NCBI RefSeq assembly: GCF_023115425.1
Contig: NZ_CP096032.1
Span: 124,001-188,000 of the forward strand
Source: Synechococcus sp. A10-1-5-1
GTDB lineage: Bacteria; Cyanobacteriota; Cyanobacteriia; PCC-6307; Cyanobiaceae
Reading direction: 5' to 3'
Length of the DNA: 64,000 nt
Of this stretch, positions 44,885 through 55,416 are shown piece after piece (position 1 is the first letter of the stretch; every line of letters begins with the position of its first letter). A program made the position numbers and the translations under genes. The notes under the pieces are model-generated. The model was given only the letters and a program-made list of their open reading frames with translations. It made no database searches and had not been told where the DNA came from.

Positions 44885-46045
44885 ATGGTTGCAGCTTCCG
44901 ATCAGCGCTGGAATTGGTGGCCGCTGTTGCCGCTTTATCCCTACGGGCGCAAGCGCACCTTGGTGCGTGAGTTGATCCCAGAGCAGCTCTGGAGCTTTGA
45001 GCAACTGCAGGGTGTGTTCTATGTGGCCGTGCCCATTCGGATGACGGTGGTCCGGGTGCGGGGGGGCTTGATGCTTTACGCCCCCGTGGCGCCAACCCAG
45101 GAGGTGCGTGCAGCTCTGCAGGCGTTAGAGGCGCGATTTGGACCGGTCCAATCCATCGTTTTGCCGACGGCTTCCGGCTTGGAGCACAAACTGCCTGTCC
45201 CCCCAATGGCCAGGGCCTTCCCTCAGGCGGTGGTCTGGATCACGCCAGGTCAATGGAGCTTTCCGGTCAATCTGCCGCCGGCCTGGCTGGGATTCCCTCG
45301 GGGACGGACCCGGGTGCTTCAGGAGGACGGCTATCCCCATGGCGATGAGCTGAGCTGGTCGTCCCTTGGACCGCTCGATCTGGGGCTGGGCCGCTTTCAG
45401 GAATTCGCTTGTTTGCATCAGGCCAGTGGCTCGCTGCTCCTGACTGATGCGCTGGTGGCGATCAACTCGACACCCCCGGCAATCTTTGACCTTGACCCCA
45501 CACCTCTGCTGTTTCACGCCCGCGACAGTGGCGATCAACCGCTCAAGGACACCCCAGAACTGCGTCAAAAGGGGTGGGAACGCCTGGCACTGTTCGCCTC
45601 GTTTCTGCGGCCGGAGGCCCTTGAGGTCCCCCCCCTGGCGCAGCTCTTGGCCAAGGCCTTTCAGCCAGGCTGTCGTTCAGCCCGGAGTTACTTCGGGTTC
45701 TTCCCCTTCCAATGGCGCTCGAGTTCCCGTGAAGCCTTTGCGGCTCTGACCCAGCAGGGCAGCCCCCTCCTGGTTGCGCCGGTTCTGGAGCGCCTGGTTT
45801 TCCCCCGGGCGCGTCCGGTCGTGGTCCGCTGGCTTCGGGAGTTGTCTCAACTGCCCCAGGTGCGTTGGCTGGTGCCAGCCCATTACGACGCCCCAGTTCC
45901 CTGCTCCAACCAGCAACTGGCCCAGTTGGCTGATGCCTTCGAGCAACGGCAGTGGGCACCGAGCCAAGGCAATTGGGATTACCTGGCGTCGATCGATCAG
46001 TTGCTGGTGCGCACAGGCGTTGTTCCCAGCGAAGAATCGCCCTGA
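44885..46045 (+). CDS. DUF4336-domain protein
   Basis: A 386-residue soluble protein that fits the DUF4336 family of cyanobacteria and plants. It has a metallo-beta-lactamase-like feel but lacks the full HxHxDH set: LLTDALVAINSTPPAIFDL and FGFFPFQWRSSSREAF are its own features, as are the N-terminal WWPLLPLYPYGRKRTLVREL and a later WLVPAHYDAPVPCS with one histidine. The function is not established. It follows the ZIP gene by eight bases and is convergent with the DUF760 gene. Confidence 0.78.
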   Translation: MVAASDQRWNWWPLLPLYPYGRKRTLVRELIPEQLWSFEQLQGVFYVAVPIRMTVVRVRGGLMLYAPVAPTQEVRAALQALEARFGPVQSIVLPTASGLEHKLPVPPMARAFPQAVVWITPGQWSFPVNLPPAWLGFPRGRTRVLQEDGYPHGDELSWSSLGPLDLGLGRFQEFACLHQASGSLLLTDALVAINSTPPAIFDLDPTPLLFHARDSGDQPLKDTPELRQKGWERLALFASFLRPEALEVPPLAQLLAKAFQPGCRSARSYFGFFPFQWRSSSREAFAALTQQGSPLLVAPVLERLVFPRARPVVVRWLRELSQLPQVRWLVPAHYDAPVPCSNQQLAQLADAFEQRQWAPSQGNWDYLASIDQLLVRTGVVPSEESP

Positions 46046-46054
46046 AGGCTGGAT

Positions 46055-46402
46055 CTAGAGCCTGAGTTCGCCGGGGTCGGCATCAGCAGCGTCGTCGTCA
46101 AACAAGGTCGCTTCCAACTCCATGCGCTGCTCCATCTGGCGCAGGAAGTACCCGGTCATCATCGCGCTGGCCAATAAGCCCGCCAGGTGATCGCGACTGG
46201 CGGTGATTTTGACGTCGAACTGCTCGCCGGGGATCATCCCCAGCAGGCCTTGGACGTTGTGCCGAATGATGTCTTGGATGTCGCCGCTGGCGGAACGAGC
46301 GACGCGTTGCAACACGTCCGGAGACTGTTCCTGCAGGTACTGGATCAGGGAGTTGCCACTGATCGGTTCGCTGTCGCTGGTCAGGAACTCCGGGTTGAAC
46401 AT
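46055..46402 (-). CDS. DUF760 family protein
   Basis: A 115-residue soluble protein. The core SGNSLIQYLQEQSPDVLQRV followed by GDIQDIIRHNVQGLLGMIPG and FDVKITASRDHLAGLLAS is the DUF760 pattern shared with plant chloroplast proteins. The role in cyanobacteria is unknown. The ATG at 46402 with a GGAG upstream is preferred over the GTG at 46417. It ends nine bases from the DUF4336 stop (convergent) and follows lepB by 29 bases on the same strand. Confidence 0.82.
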   Translation of the reverse strand: MFNPEFLTSDSEPISGNSLIQYLQEQSPDVLQRVARSASGDIQDIIRHNVQGLLGMIPGEQFDVKITASRDHLAGLLASAMMTGYFLRQMEQRMELEATLFDDDAADADPGELRL

Positions 46403-46431
46403 TCCGGCGTGCTCCACGTCAGGTTTGCACC

Positions 46432-47034
46432 CTACCCCAGCTGATTGTCCGGCTCTGGGGCGGGGAACCGAATGAAGCCGGCGCGGTTGAGTGGCCAGTA
46501 ACGGAGCACGGCGGTGCCGATCAAATCCTGCTCGGGTAGCGGTCCCCAGACATGGGAATCAAGGCTGGCGTTTCGGTTGTCCCCCAGCACCAAGAGCTGG
46601 TGATCGGGGACGGTCACCGGGCCAAAGTCGTAGTCGATCGCTTCGCTTCTCCAGGGTTCAGGCACCGGCTCTCCGTTCCGCAGCAGGTTGCCCCCACGGA
46701 CTTCGATCACATCGCCGGGTTGTCCAATGACGCGCTTGATCAGGGCTGCGGTTGGGTCGTAGCCCGCATCCACGAGTTGTTGCGGAGCATGGAAGACGAC
46801 CACGCTTCCGGTTGGAATGCCAGAACCGAGCTTGGGCCTGATTTTCTCCACAAGAATTCTGTCCTGCAGTTGCAGTGTGGGCAGCATCGAGCCCGAGGGA
46901 ATCCAACGCGGTTCAATCACGGCCCAGCGCAGCACCAGGGCTATGCCCAACCAGACGAGGATTGACCTCCAGCCCTTTGCCGCAGAGCCGGGTGCTTGAG
47001 GCGGTGTCTCCATCGGTTGAGCCTGGACCGGCAT
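46432..47034 (-). CDS. lepB: Signal peptidase I
   Basis: A 200-residue type I signal peptidase that removes signal peptides from exported proteins. One membrane helix (about 23-40) anchors it. The catalytic dyad is Ser49 in IPSGSMLPTL and Lys100 in ALIKRVIGQPGD. The LGDNRNASLDSHVWGPL box closes the domain. The ATG at 47034 is used; a second ATG at 47013 is possible. It diverges from menD over a 32-base gap. Confidence 0.94.
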   Translation of the reverse strand: MPVQAQPMETPPQAPGSAAKGWRSILVWLGIALVLRWAVIEPRWIPSGSMLPTLQLQDRILVEKIRPKLGSGIPTGSVVVFHAPQQLVDAGYDPTAALIKRVIGQPGDVIEVRGGNLLRNGEPVPEPWRSEAIDYDFGPVTVPDHQLLVLGDNRNASLDSHVWGPLPEQDLIGTAVLRYWPLNRAGFIRFPAPEPDNQLG

Positions 47035-47066
47035 GATCGCCACATCCTGATCAATGGCCCGGCTCG

Positions 47067-48833
47067 GTGCCTCTTCCCTCTCCCCACCCCTGCAGTGCCG
47101 AGGCGAATCTTCAGGCCGCACTGGAGCTGTTACTGGAGCTCAAACGCCAGGGCCTGAGCCGTCTGGTGCTTTGCCCTGGAAGCCGTTCAGCTCCATTGGC
47201 CTTGGCCGCTGGCTTGCTCGCGGAGCAGGGATTGGATTTGTTCTGCGGAGTGGATGAGCGCTCTGCGGCGTTTCTGGCCTTGGGCCTGAGTCGGGGCGAT
47301 GGACGGCCGACAGCCCTGGTCACCACCTCGGGAACAGCGGTGGCCAACCTGCTGCCAGCTGTGGTGGAGGCTGATTTTGGGGCCATACCGCTGCTGGTGT
47401 TGAGCGCCGATCGCCCCCATCGTTTGAAGGGCTGTGGTGCCAATCAGACGGTCAATCAGGAGACCTTTCTGTCCACCTCCTGCCGGCGTTTTCTTCAGGG
47501 TGATCCCTCCGGCTTAGCGGCCATGGAGAGAGCGGCGCTGCGGGGACTCGCTCAGGAGGCCTGGTCAGCAGCACTGGTTCCCCCTTGGGGCCCCGTCCAC
47601 TGCAACCTGCCCTTTGAGGAACCCCTGCATGCCTCGGGGGAGAGTCTCATCCGGTTGCAATCGGAGTTGCGATCGCTGGTTCTTGAGGAGGTCAGTGGCC
47701 ATGGCTTCATCCCTGAGCCAGAGGCCCCTCCACCCTTGGATCTTGATCGTCCAGGCGTGGTGGTGGCCGGTCCCTGGCGCGGTAGCGCGGAAGCCCTCCC
47801 GGGGTTTGCCACTGCCTTGAAACGTCTGCAAGAGCGCACCGGTTGGCCGGTGTTCGCGGACGTGCTCTCGGGGTTGCGGGGTTGGCCGGGGTTGAAGTGC
47901 ATCCACAGCTACGACCTCCTGCTGGCGGACGGTCACCGCCTACCCGCGTCACCCCAGCTGCTGCGCCTGGGCCCAGTGCCAGCCAGTCGCCGGCTCCAGG
48001 GCTGGATCCAGCAGTGCGCTGGGCCTCAGCTGTTGGTGACGGAGCAGGACCCCCGCAACCTCGATGCCGTGGGCAGCGCCACGGAGCGCTGGTCCGGTGG
48101 CTTGGAATCCTGGTGGCATCAGCTGCCTGAGGCCAGGCGGCAAGGGCACCCCTCAGGCGATAACCAGCGCTGGATCACCCGTTGGCTCGCCGCCGAGCAG
48201 CAGGTTCAGCAGCGGCTAGATGAGGAGCTCGATGGCTTTGACCCCTCCGAGCCTGCGTTGGCCCGATGCCTCAGCCGTCTGGTCCCGGCCCATTGGGGCC
48301 TGATGTTGGCCAGCAGTAGCCCCGTTCGGGATTGGGAAAGTTTCTCGGCCCCTGATGCTCCCTGCCGCCAGACCTATGGCTTCCGCGGAGCTTCTGGCAT
48401 TGATGGAACGCTATCCATGGCGGCTGGTTTGGCCTGCAGCACTGGCCCCCTGCTGCTCGTCAGCGGCGATTTAGCCCTCCTGCACGATGCCAATGGATGG
48501 CTATGGCACCAGCAGCTTCGGGACCGTGCTGCTCGCTTGACGGTCGTGATGGTGGATAACGGCGGCGGCGGCATTTTTGAGCAGTTGCCGATCCGTCCGG
48601 CCTTGGATTTCGAGCTCCTGTTCGCCATGCCGCAAGCCTTGGACCCTCGGCGCTGGGCCGAGGGCTACGGCATTCCTTCGCGAGGCGTCGCGAGCCTGGC
48701 GGCGTTGCCAGAGGCTTTGGCTTGGGCGCAGGAGCAAACCCTGAGCCTGCTTGTGCTGCGGACCGACCGCCAGGCGGATGCCCAGTTGCGTCAGGCCTTG
48801 CGCCGCACAATGGTCCAACTCGCCACCAGCTGA
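47067..48833 (+). CDS. menD: 2-succinyl-5-enolpyruvyl-6-hydroxy-3-cyclohexene-1-carboxylate synthase
   Basis: A 588-residue thiamine-diphosphate enzyme of phylloquinone synthesis, joining isochorismate and 2-oxoglutarate. The N-terminal [20 protein letters not shown] is the MenD signature, and the diphosphate-binding region is [15 protein letters not shown] with [12 protein letters not shown] after it. Phylloquinone is the A1 cofactor of photosystem I. The start is a GTG at 47067. Its stop overlaps the menB start by one base, so the two are coupled. Confidence 0.95.
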   Translation: MPLPSPHPCSAEANLQAALELLLELKRQGLSRLVLCPGSRSAPLALAAGLLAEQGLDLFCGVDERSAAFLALGLSRGDGRPTALVTTSGTAVANLLPAVVEADFGAIPLLVLSADRPHRLKGCGANQTVNQETFLSTSCRRFLQGDPSGLAAMERAALRGLAQEAWSAALVPPWGPVHCNLPFEEPLHASGESLIRLQSELRSLVLEEVSGHGFIPEPEAPPPLDLDRPGVVVAGPWRGSAEALPGFATALKRLQERTGWPVFADVLSGLRGWPGLKCIHSYDLLLADGHRLPASPQLLRLGPVPASRRLQGWIQQCAGPQLLVTEQDPRNLDAVGSATERWSGGLESWWHQLPEARRQGHPSGDNQRWITRWLAAEQQVQQRLDEELDGFDPSEPALARCLSRLVPAHWGLMLASSSPVRDWESFSAPDAPCRQTYGFRGASGIDGTLSMAAGLACSTGPLLLVSGDLALLHDANGWLWHQQLRDRAARLTVVMVDNGGGGIFEQLPIRPALDFELLFAMPQALDPRRWAEGYGIPSRGVASLAALPEALAWAQEQTLSLLVLRTDRQADAQLRQALRRTMVQLATS

Positions 48834-49684
48834 TGTCAGCCGCTGCGGTCGCCGTGCAGTGGATCCCCCAGGGCTCCTATGAGGACATCCTGTTTGATCT
48901 GAGCGACGAGGGCATCGCTCGGATTCAGATCAACCGCCCCCAGAAGCGCAATGCGTTTCGTCCCAAAACCGTCAGCGAACTGTTTGATGCGTTCTCACGG
49001 GTGCGAGACAACCCGAAGGTGGGAGTGGTCCTTTTCGGCGGCGTGGGTCCAGCCCCCGATGGCGGCTACGCCTTCTGTGCCGGGGGCGATCAGAGCGTCC
49101 GCGGGGACGGTGGCTATGTGGGGGATGACGGCCTGCCGCGACTGAATGTCCTCGATCTGCAGCGCCTGATCCGCAGCCTGCCCAAGGTGGTCATCGCTCT
49201 GGTGGCGGGTTACGCCATTGGTGGTGGTCAGGTCTTGCACCTGCTCTGTGACCTCAGCCTGGCGGCGGACAACGCACGGTTTGGCCAGACGGGACCCCGC
49301 GTGGGCAGCTTTGATGGCGGGTTTGGCGCGGGCTACCTCGCTCGGGTCGTCGGCCAACGCAAGGCCCGCGAAATCTGGTTTCTCTGCCGCCAGTACGGCG
49401 CCAAAGAGGCCCTGGACATGGGATTGGTGAACGCAGTGGTTCCCCTCGATCAGTTGGAAGCGGAGGGGGTGCGTTGGGCGCGCGAGGTGATGCAACACAG
49501 CCCCACCGCAATCCGTTGCCTGAAGGCGGCTTTCAATGCTGAGACCGATGGTCTGGCCGGCATCCAGGAACTGGCCGGTCAAGCCACCCATCTTTTCTAT
49601 CGAACGGAGGAGGGGCAGGAGGGCAGAAATGCGTTCCTGGAGAAGCGTTCTCCTGATTTCTCCGGCTCCGACTGGCTGCCGTAG
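48833..49684 (+). CDS. menB: 1,4-dihydroxy-2-naphthoyl-CoA synthase
   Basis: A 283-residue crotonase-fold enzyme that closes the second ring in phylloquinone synthesis. [15 protein letters not shown] opens the fold; [15 protein letters not shown] and [19 protein letters not shown] form the oxyanion hole, and [16 protein letters not shown] completes the signature. The ATG at 48833 shares a base with the menD stop. An upstream extension of the frame overlaps menD and is rejected. Confidence 0.96.
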   Translation: MSAAAVAVQWIPQGSYEDILFDLSDEGIARIQINRPQKRNAFRPKTVSELFDAFSRVRDNPKVGVVLFGGVGPAPDGGYAFCAGGDQSVRGDGGYVGDDGLPRLNVLDLQRLIRSLPKVVIALVAGYAIGGGQVLHLLCDLSLAADNARFGQTGPRVGSFDGGFGAGYLARVVGQRKAREIWFLCRQYGAKEALDMGLVNAVVPLDQLEAEGVRWAREVMQHSPTAIRCLKAAFNAETDGLAGIQELAGQATHLFYRTEEGQEGRNAFLEKRSPDFSGSDWLP

Positions 49685-49692
49685 CACACCAC

Positions 49693-49722
49693 CAGTCTTG
49701 TAGCTAGTCCTAGGTGAGACTG
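49693..49722. repeat. Inverted repeat between menB and the L,D-transpeptidase gene
   Basis: CAGTCT and AGACTG flank an inner CTAG-TC-CTAG, so the region can fold as a double-armed hairpin. It lies about 10 bases after the menB stop and 10 before the next gene. There is no T run, so its role is unclear. Confidence 0.35.
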
Positions 49723-49733
49723 CTGCTCGACCC

Positions 49734-50339
49734 GTGACCTTCTCCCGTCCGACTGGCTTCGCCCTTGTGGCGCCCCTCGCTTTGGCCCTGCTTCCTCAGG
49801 TGGCTGAGGCGCGGCAACCCGATCCCATTCCCCCTCCAGCGCCAGTCATCAGCGACACGGTGGCTCTCTCGCGTATCCCCGTTGAGCTCAAGAGCCAGCA
49901 GGGTCTGCATCTGGTGTTGGACCGCCAGACCCGTCAGCTGATGGTCATGAAGGATGGCCGAATGCTGCATCGCTACCCCGCCGCCGTCGGCACCGATGGT
50001 TGGGAAACACCCGCCGGTACCCATCGCGTTCTCGAAAAGGTGGCCAAGCCGGTTTGGCAGCATCCGGGCAATGGAAACAAGGTGGGTCAAGGACCGAAGA
50101 ATCCGCTGGGGTCCCGCTGGATTGGCTTCCATCGCAACTGCACCCCAAAGGAAAATGCTTGGGATGGTGAGCGCTATCTCAGCGTGAACGGCTGCACCGT
50201 GGCGGGCTTCCATGGCACCCCCCATCGCTGGACGGTCGGTCGCGCTGTCTCCCACGGCTGCGTGCGCCTCTACGAGGAAAACGTTCAGGAAGTGTTTGAG
50301 CTCGTCGAAGTCGGCACCTTGGTGACGGTTCTTCCCTAG
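49734..50339 (+). CDS. Secreted L,D-transpeptidase (YkuD)
   Basis: A 201-residue exported enzyme that forms 3-3 peptidoglycan crosslinks or attaches proteins to the wall. The signal peptide covers residues 1-26 ([16 protein letters not shown]). The YkuD domain has the catalytic motif [20 protein letters not shown], with His160 and the Ser-His-Gly-Cys at 173-176, Cys176 being the nucleophile. The start is a GTG at 49734. glgA follows by 41 bases and may be separately transcribed. Confidence 0.9.
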   Translation: MTFSRPTGFALVAPLALALLPQVAEARQPDPIPPPAPVISDTVALSRIPVELKSQQGLHLVLDRQTRQLMVMKDGRMLHRYPAAVGTDGWETPAGTHRVLEKVAKPVWQHPGNGNKVGQGPKNPLGSRWIGFHRNCTPKENAWDGERYLSVNGCTVAGFHGTPHRWTVGRAVSHGCVRLYEENVQEVFELVEVGTLVTVLP

Positions 50340-50380
50340 GGACTGCCCGTAAAGTTGCGCCCACTTGCGATCCCATCGCC

Positions 50381-51907
50381 ATGCGGGTGCTCTTTGCTGC
50401 GGCTGAATGTGCACCGATGGTCAAGGTGGGAGGCATGGGGGACGTCGTCGGCTCCCTGCCCCCGGCCTTGGCCCCGCTTGGCCATGACGTTCGTCTGATC
50501 ATGCCCGGCTACGGCCGGTTGTGGAGCCTGCTGCAGATCCCCGCTGATCCCGTCTGGCGGGGGCACACGATGGGCACCGACTTTGCGGTGTTCGAAACCC
50601 GCCACCCCAGCAATGGTTTGCCTTTGTATCTGGTGGGGCACCCTGTCTTCGATCCTGAGCGGATCTACGGCGGGGAAGACGAGGACTGGCGTTTCACGTT
50701 TTTCGCCAGCGCTGTTTCCGAGTTTGCGTGGCACCACTGGAAGCCCGACATCCTGCACTGCCACGACTGGCATACCGGGATGATTCCGGTTTGGATGCAC
50801 CAGGACCCCGAGATCAGCACGGTCTTCACCATCCACAACCTGAAGTACCAGGGTCCCTGGCGCTGGAAGCTGGACCGGATGACCTGGTGCCCCTGGTACA
50901 TGCAGGGTGATCACACCATGGCGGCGGCCTTGCTCTACGCCGATCGGGTCAATGCGGTCTCACCCACCTATGCCCAAGAGATCCGGACACCCGAGTACGG
51001 CGAGAATCTCGATGGCCTGTTGAATTTTGTCAGCGGCAAGCTGCGCGGCATCCTCAACGGCATCGATCAAGACGCCTGGAATCCGGCTACCGATTCCAGC
51101 CTTCCCGCCAATTTTTCCGCGGATGATCTCTCGGGCCGCGCTGCTTGCAAGCGGGCTTTGCAGGAGCGCATGGGGCTGGCGGTGAATCCGGACAGCTACC
51201 TGATGGGTGTTGTGAGCCGTTTGGTCGACCAGAAGGGCATTGACCTGTTGCTTCAAGTGGCCGACCGGGTCTTGGCCTACTCCGACAGTCAGATCGTGGT
51301 GCTTGGAACGGGGGATCGTCACCTGGAGGCGGGCCTATGGCAGATGGCGTCCCGTTATCCAGGTCGCTTTGCGGTCTTCCTGACCTATGACGACGCGCTC
51401 TCGCGCTTGATCTACGCCGGTAGCGATTCGTTCTTGATGCCGAGCCGCTTTGAGCCATGCGGCATCAGTCAGCTCCTGGCGATGCGCTACGGCTCCATTC
51501 CGGTGGTGCGCCGCGTTGGTGGTCTGGTCGATACGGTTCCGCCCCATGACCCCAATGACCACTCCGGCACTGGCTTTGGCTTCGACCGCTACGAGCCCCT
51601 CGACTTCTACACCTCGATCGTTCGCTCCTGGGAGGCGTACCGCCATCGCCAGAGTTGGACGGAGCTGCAGCGGCGGGCGATGCAGGCCAACTTCAGTTGG
51701 GATCGCTCCGCCCTGGAGTACGACCGGATGTACAAGGAGGTCAAAGGCGTGAAGGAGCCCACTCCCGATGCCCAGGCCGTCGAGCAGTTCTCCCTGGGAC
51801 AACAGGCTGATCCCAGCCGGCATGGAGAGGATCAAGGTTCTGAAGCCGTGCCGAATTCGGGCTTGCGGAATCCCCTCTCGCTGCTGCGCCGGCGGAACGC
51901 ACGCTGA
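50381..51907 (+). CDS. glgA: Glycogen synthase
   Basis: A 508-residue GT5 glycosyltransferase that adds glucose from ADP-glucose to glycogen. The N terminus carries the ADP-glucose site [20 protein letters not shown] (the K-x-G-G motif), and the GT5 C-terminal domain has [20 protein letters not shown]. The partner glgB is at 10108. It starts at an ATG and is followed by an unknown gene whose open frame overlaps its stop. Confidence 0.95.
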   Translation: MRVLFAAAECAPMVKVGGMGDVVGSLPPALAPLGHDVRLIMPGYGRLWSLLQIPADPVWRGHTMGTDFAVFETRHPSNGLPLYLVGHPVFDPERIYGGEDEDWRFTFFASAVSEFAWHHWKPDILHCHDWHTGMIPVWMHQDPEISTVFTIHNLKYQGPWRWKLDRMTWCPWYMQGDHTMAAALLYADRVNAVSPTYAQEIRTPEYGENLDGLLNFVSGKLRGILNGIDQDAWNPATDSSLPANFSADDLSGRAACKRALQERMGLAVNPDSYLMGVVSRLVDQKGIDLLLQVADRVLAYSDSQIVVLGTGDRHLEAGLWQMASRYPGRFAVFLTYDDALSRLIYAGSDSFLMPSRFEPCGISQLLAMRYGSIPVVRRVGGLVDTVPPHDPNDHSGTGFGFDRYEPLDFYTSIVRSWEAYRHRQSWTELQRRAMQANFSWDRSALEYDRMYKEVKGVKEPTPDAQAVEQFSLGQQADPSRHGEDQGSEAVPNSGLRNPLSLLRRRNAR

Positions 51908-51993
51908 GCGCACCGCCACCTACTGAACGGCGCAGCAATCTGCCAGCGCCCTACCGGAATCCTTGGGTCTCCCTGGCGGAGGACCTTCGCGCT

Positions 51994-52659
51994 GTGCGTG
52001 CTGACCTCCTCCTGCGTGCTCAGGAGCTTTGGAGGCGCAATCGCCAGGGAACCCTGCCGGCACCGGCCTGGTGGCCGGCTGATCTGGCTCCCTTGTTTTG
52101 GCCCGGTCTAGGTCTGCTGCTGGTCGCTCTTGCCTTGGGATCAACAACCCTGTTGCTGAACAGATGGCCCATCACCCCGAATGCCGTGGAGGCACCGGCT
52201 CCTTCGTCTGTGATTCAAGAAGAGCTCGTGCCGCAGCAGGCCCCCAAGGCGATCAGCGAACCGACGGCGGCCCAAGAGGCTCCACTGCCGCCATCTCCGC
52301 TGGAGGAGGCGTTGATGGCGCCGATCCAGGAGCCGCCAGCCGATCTTGAGCCTGAAGGCCTGGAGGGCCCGTACGCCCCGGATCCCTTGGTTGAGCTCGT
52401 GCAGCGACCCGAGGCCGATGGCCTCTTGGTGCAGGCGGAGGGTGTGGCCGATCAATCCCTGCTGATCCTCCAGGTGCGGCGGGCATTCCCCGCCTTGAGC
52501 CAGCAGGAGCAGCAGCGTCGTGCGGAGCTCTGGCAGCAATGGGCGCTGCAGTTGGGGTACGACCACTTGGAGCTGCGCGATTCCCGCTCTGGCCTCATCG
52601 CCAGAGATGCCCTGGTGGGTGAAGGCATGATCGTCCTCGCTGAATCTCCGTCCACCTGA
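51994..52659 (+). CDS. One-helix membrane protein with proline-rich linker, function unknown
   Basis: From the GTG at 51994 this is a 221-residue protein. One membrane helix (about 30-55, LFWPGLGLLLVALALGSTTLL) is followed by a Pro/Glu/Ala-rich stretch (about 65-125) and a helical C-terminal domain with LSQQEQQRRAELWQQWALQLG. The frame stays open upstream for another 30 codons to a CTG at 51904, overlapping the glgA stop, and those residues (PYRNPWVSLAEDLRAVRAD) read like protein. The true start may therefore be earlier. It lies just upstream of murF. I do not recognise the family. Confidence 0.6.
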   Translation: MRADLLLRAQELWRRNRQGTLPAPAWWPADLAPLFWPGLGLLLVALALGSTTLLLNRWPITPNAVEAPAPSSVIQEELVPQQAPKAISEPTAAQEAPLPPSPLEEALMAPIQEPPADLEPEGLEGPYAPDPLVELVQRPEADGLLVQAEGVADQSLLILQVRRAFPALSQQEQQRRAELWQQWALQLGYDHLELRDSRSGLIARDALVGEGMIVLAESPST

Positions 52660-52663
52660 GCCG

Positions 52664-54022
52664 ATGCAGCTTGGCGCTCTGATAGCCCGTTGGGGTGCAC
52701 CCCAGGGTGCCCCACAGGAGTGGGAACCCGGGTCTGCTGAGGTCGAGATTTGCACCGACAGCCGGCAGCTCTGCGCCGGACAGCTGTTCATTCCCCTGGT
52801 GGGTGAGCGCTTTGATGGCCATGCGTTCTTGCCCCAGGCGGCGGCCATCGGTGCGCTGGCCGCCGTTGTTCAACGCGACAGGAAGGATCTTGTTCCCAAG
52901 GGATTTCTCCATTGGCTCGTCGATGACACCTTGGAGGCCTACCAGCAGTTGGCGTTGCTGCACCGCCAGATGCTGCGTTGCCCTGTGGTGGCCGTGACCG
53001 GCTCGGCGGGCAAGACCACCACGCGAGAACTGATTCGCTCCGCACTGCTGCCCCTGGGGCCTGTGCAAGCCAGCCGGGGCAATGAAAACAACGACATCGG
53101 CGTTCCGCTCACCTTGATGAACGCGGGCGAGCAACACCGGGCGGTGGTCGTCGAGATGGGGATGCGGGGTCTTGGCGAGATTGAACGCCTGAGTCACGCT
53201 GCGGCCCCGGACGTGGCGGTGGTGACCAATATCGGGACCGCTCACATTGGTCGCTTGGGCAGCCGCGAGGCGATTGCCCAGGCCAAGTTGGAAATCACGG
53301 CAGCCCTGCGACAGGACGGACTGCTCGTGGTGCCTGCCGGCGATCCCCTCCTAGAGGTGGCCCTCGCGCGGGTCTGGTCCGGCCGGGTCGCTCGGGTGGC
53401 CTTGGCGGATGAAGACGGCGCCAGGGATGCCGATTGGATCGGTGATTGGGAGGAAGCTGCGGGGGTGATCAGCGTCAATGGATCACGCATCCACCTGCCG
53501 CTGGACGGGCGCCATAACGCCCGCAATCTGCTCTTGGCCTTGGCCGTTGCCGCTGAATTGGGGGTGCCCACGGCCGCCCTGACGCAGATGGCCGTGGATG
53601 TGCCCGGAGGACGCAACCGCCGCCAGAAGATCGGTGGTCTGACCTTGTTGGATGAGACCTACAACGCCTCCCCAGAAGCCGTCTTGGCGGCCTTGGATCT
53701 CCTGGCAGGGCAGCCCGGCCGCCGTTTTGCGGTCCTCGGAACCATGCTTGAACTGGGGGATCAGAGTGTGGCCCTGCATCGTCAAGTGGCAGCGCGGGCA
53801 GCGGCCTTGGGCCTCGATGGCTTAGTGATCGTGGCAAGCGGAGCTGAAGCTGAGGCCATGGCCCAGGCCGCCACGGCCCTTCCCCGGTTAGCGGTGGTCG
53901 AGGAACCTGACCTCGCTGCTGGCCCGCTGCAGCAGTGGCTCTTGAGCGGTGATGTGCTGCTGCTTAAGGCGAGTCGCGGTGTTGCACTCGAGCGTCTGAT
54001 TCCTCTGCTGCCTCAGGTTTGA
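52664..54022 (+). CDS. murF: UDP-N-acetylmuramoyl-tripeptide--D-alanyl-D-alanine ligase
   Basis: A 452-residue Mur ligase, adding D-Ala-D-Ala in peptidoglycan precursor synthesis. The ATP loop TGSAGKTTTREL is near residue 110, followed by NENNDIGVPLTLMNAG and VVVTNIGTAHIGRLGS, the Mur core motifs, then DETYNASPEAVLAAL. It starts at the ATG at 52664, four bases after the previous stop. It is convergent with glmU. Confidence 0.95.
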   Translation: MQLGALIARWGAPQGAPQEWEPGSAEVEICTDSRQLCAGQLFIPLVGERFDGHAFLPQAAAIGALAAVVQRDRKDLVPKGFLHWLVDDTLEAYQQLALLHRQMLRCPVVAVTGSAGKTTTRELIRSALLPLGPVQASRGNENNDIGVPLTLMNAGEQHRAVVVEMGMRGLGEIERLSHAAAPDVAVVTNIGTAHIGRLGSREAIAQAKLEITAALRQDGLLVVPAGDPLLEVALARVWSGRVARVALADEDGARDADWIGDWEEAAGVISVNGSRIHLPLDGRHNARNLLLALAVAAELGVPTAALTQMAVDVPGGRNRRQKIGGLTLLDETYNASPEAVLAALDLLAGQPGRRFAVLGTMLELGDQSVALHRQVAARAAALGLDGLVIVASGAEAEAMAQAATALPRLAVVEEPDLAAGPLQQWLLSGDVLLLKASRGVALERLIPLLPQV

Positions 54023-54047
54023 GCCAGGCTGCCGCGTTCTTGCCCGC

Positions 54048-55388
54048 CTAGGACCAGTTCTCCTTCACCAGTTGCTTGGCTCGGCCCAAGGCCAAGGCAC
54101 CAGCGGGAACATCTTTGGTCAAGGTGGAGCCGGCTCCCACCGTGACATTGGCCCCCAGGGTGATCGGCGCGACAAGCACCGAGTTGGCCCCGGTCTTGCT
54201 ACCAGCGCCAATGACGGTCTGGTGTTTGTTGACCCCGTCGTAGTTCGCGGTGATGGTCCCTGCACCCACATTGACGTTTTCCCCCAGCTGGGCATCCCCG
54301 ATGTAGCTGAGGTGATTGACCTTGCTTCCTGCGGCGATTTGGCTCTTTTTGACTTCGACAAAGTTGCCGATTCGGCAGTCCCGGGCCAGTTCGCTCCCGG
54401 GTCTGAGCTGGGCGTAGGGGCCAATCGAGCAGCGATCAGCGACGACTGCATCACGCAGGACTGAATAGAGCACTTCGACCTCTTCGCCAACGCTGGCGTT
54501 CTCGAGGAAGCTCCCGGGACCAATGCGGCAGCCCCGGCCGATGGTCGTGGTTCCGCGGAAATGGCACTGCGGTTCGACGACGACATCGCGATCGAAACGG
54601 GTGCCATCGCTGAGGGTGCAGCTGTCCGGATCGATAAAGGTCACGCCTTCGGCCATCCAATGGCGACGGAGGCGCTGCTGAATCACCGCTTCGCACTGGG
54701 CCAGCTGATAGCGGTCGTTGATGCCATTGATCTCATCGGCATCGGCGACCTCGAGGTGCATGGCGGGGCTGAGCATCGCCACGGTGTCCGTTAGGTACAG
54801 CTCCCCCTGGTCGTTATCCGTGCTGAGTTGGGGCAAGACCGCGGCCAGCTTCTTCCAGTTGAAGCAGTAGATCCCGGCGTTGGTGAGGTTGTTCGCCCTC
54901 TGCTCGTCCGTGCAATCGCGGTGCTCAACGATGGCTGAGACCTGGCCACTGGCATCGGCGAAGACCCGTCCATAGCCGGTTGGATCGTCCAGCCTTGCGG
55001 TCAACAACGTCACGGAAGCCTGGGAACTGCGGTGCTGCTCAAGCAGTGCCGTGATCGTCTCTTCCCGCAGCAGGGGCACATCACCATTGAGGACCAGAAG
55101 ATCCCCGTCAAAATCCGCTAGGGGCGCCAGCAGCTGCTGGACGGCATGGCCGGTGCCGTTCTGGGGCTGCTGCAGGACAAACTCCAGCCCGTCGTGCTGG
55201 CTCAGGGATTGCTCGACGCGCTCGGCCTGGTGCCCGACGATCAGGATCTGGCGCTGCGGCTTCAGGGCACGGCAGCTGCCGAGTATACGCTCCACCAGGG
55301 TGGCTCCCGCGAGGGGCTGGAGCACCTTGGGCAGGTCGCTTTTCATGCGGGTGCCCTTTCCGGCAGCCAACACGGCAACGGCGAGCAT
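54048..55388 (-). CDS. glmU: Bifunctional GlmU (N-acetyltransferase / uridyltransferase)
   Basis: A 446-residue enzyme making UDP-GlcNAc for wall and surface polymers. The N-terminal uridyltransferase has [17 protein letters not shown] at 7-23. The C-terminal half is a left-handed beta helix of hexapeptide repeats, with [20 protein letters not shown] and [15 protein letters not shown] near the acetyltransferase site. The start is the ATG at 55388, two codons after a TTG. It lies downstream of the MnmD-like gene on the same strand. Confidence 0.95.
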   Translation of the reverse strand: MLAVAVLAAGKGTRMKSDLPKVLQPLAGATLVERILGSCRALKPQRQILIVGHQAERVEQSLSQHDGLEFVLQQPQNGTGHAVQQLLAPLADFDGDLLVLNGDVPLLREETITALLEQHRSSQASVTLLTARLDDPTGYGRVFADASGQVSAIVEHRDCTDEQRANNLTNAGIYCFNWKKLAAVLPQLSTDNDQGELYLTDTVAMLSPAMHLEVADADEINGINDRYQLAQCEAVIQQRLRRHWMAEGVTFIDPDSCTLSDGTRFDRDVVVEPQCHFRGTTTIGRGCRIGPGSFLENASVGEEVEVLYSVLRDAVVADRCSIGPYAQLRPGSELARDCRIGNFVEVKKSQIAAGSKVNHLSYIGDAQLGENVNVGAGTITANYDGVNKHQTVIGAGSKTGANSVLVAPITLGANVTVGAGSTLTKDVPAGALALGRAKQLVKENWS

Positions 55389-55416
55389 CGGCAAGGGCAG
55401 GTAGCTGAGCGGGAAT

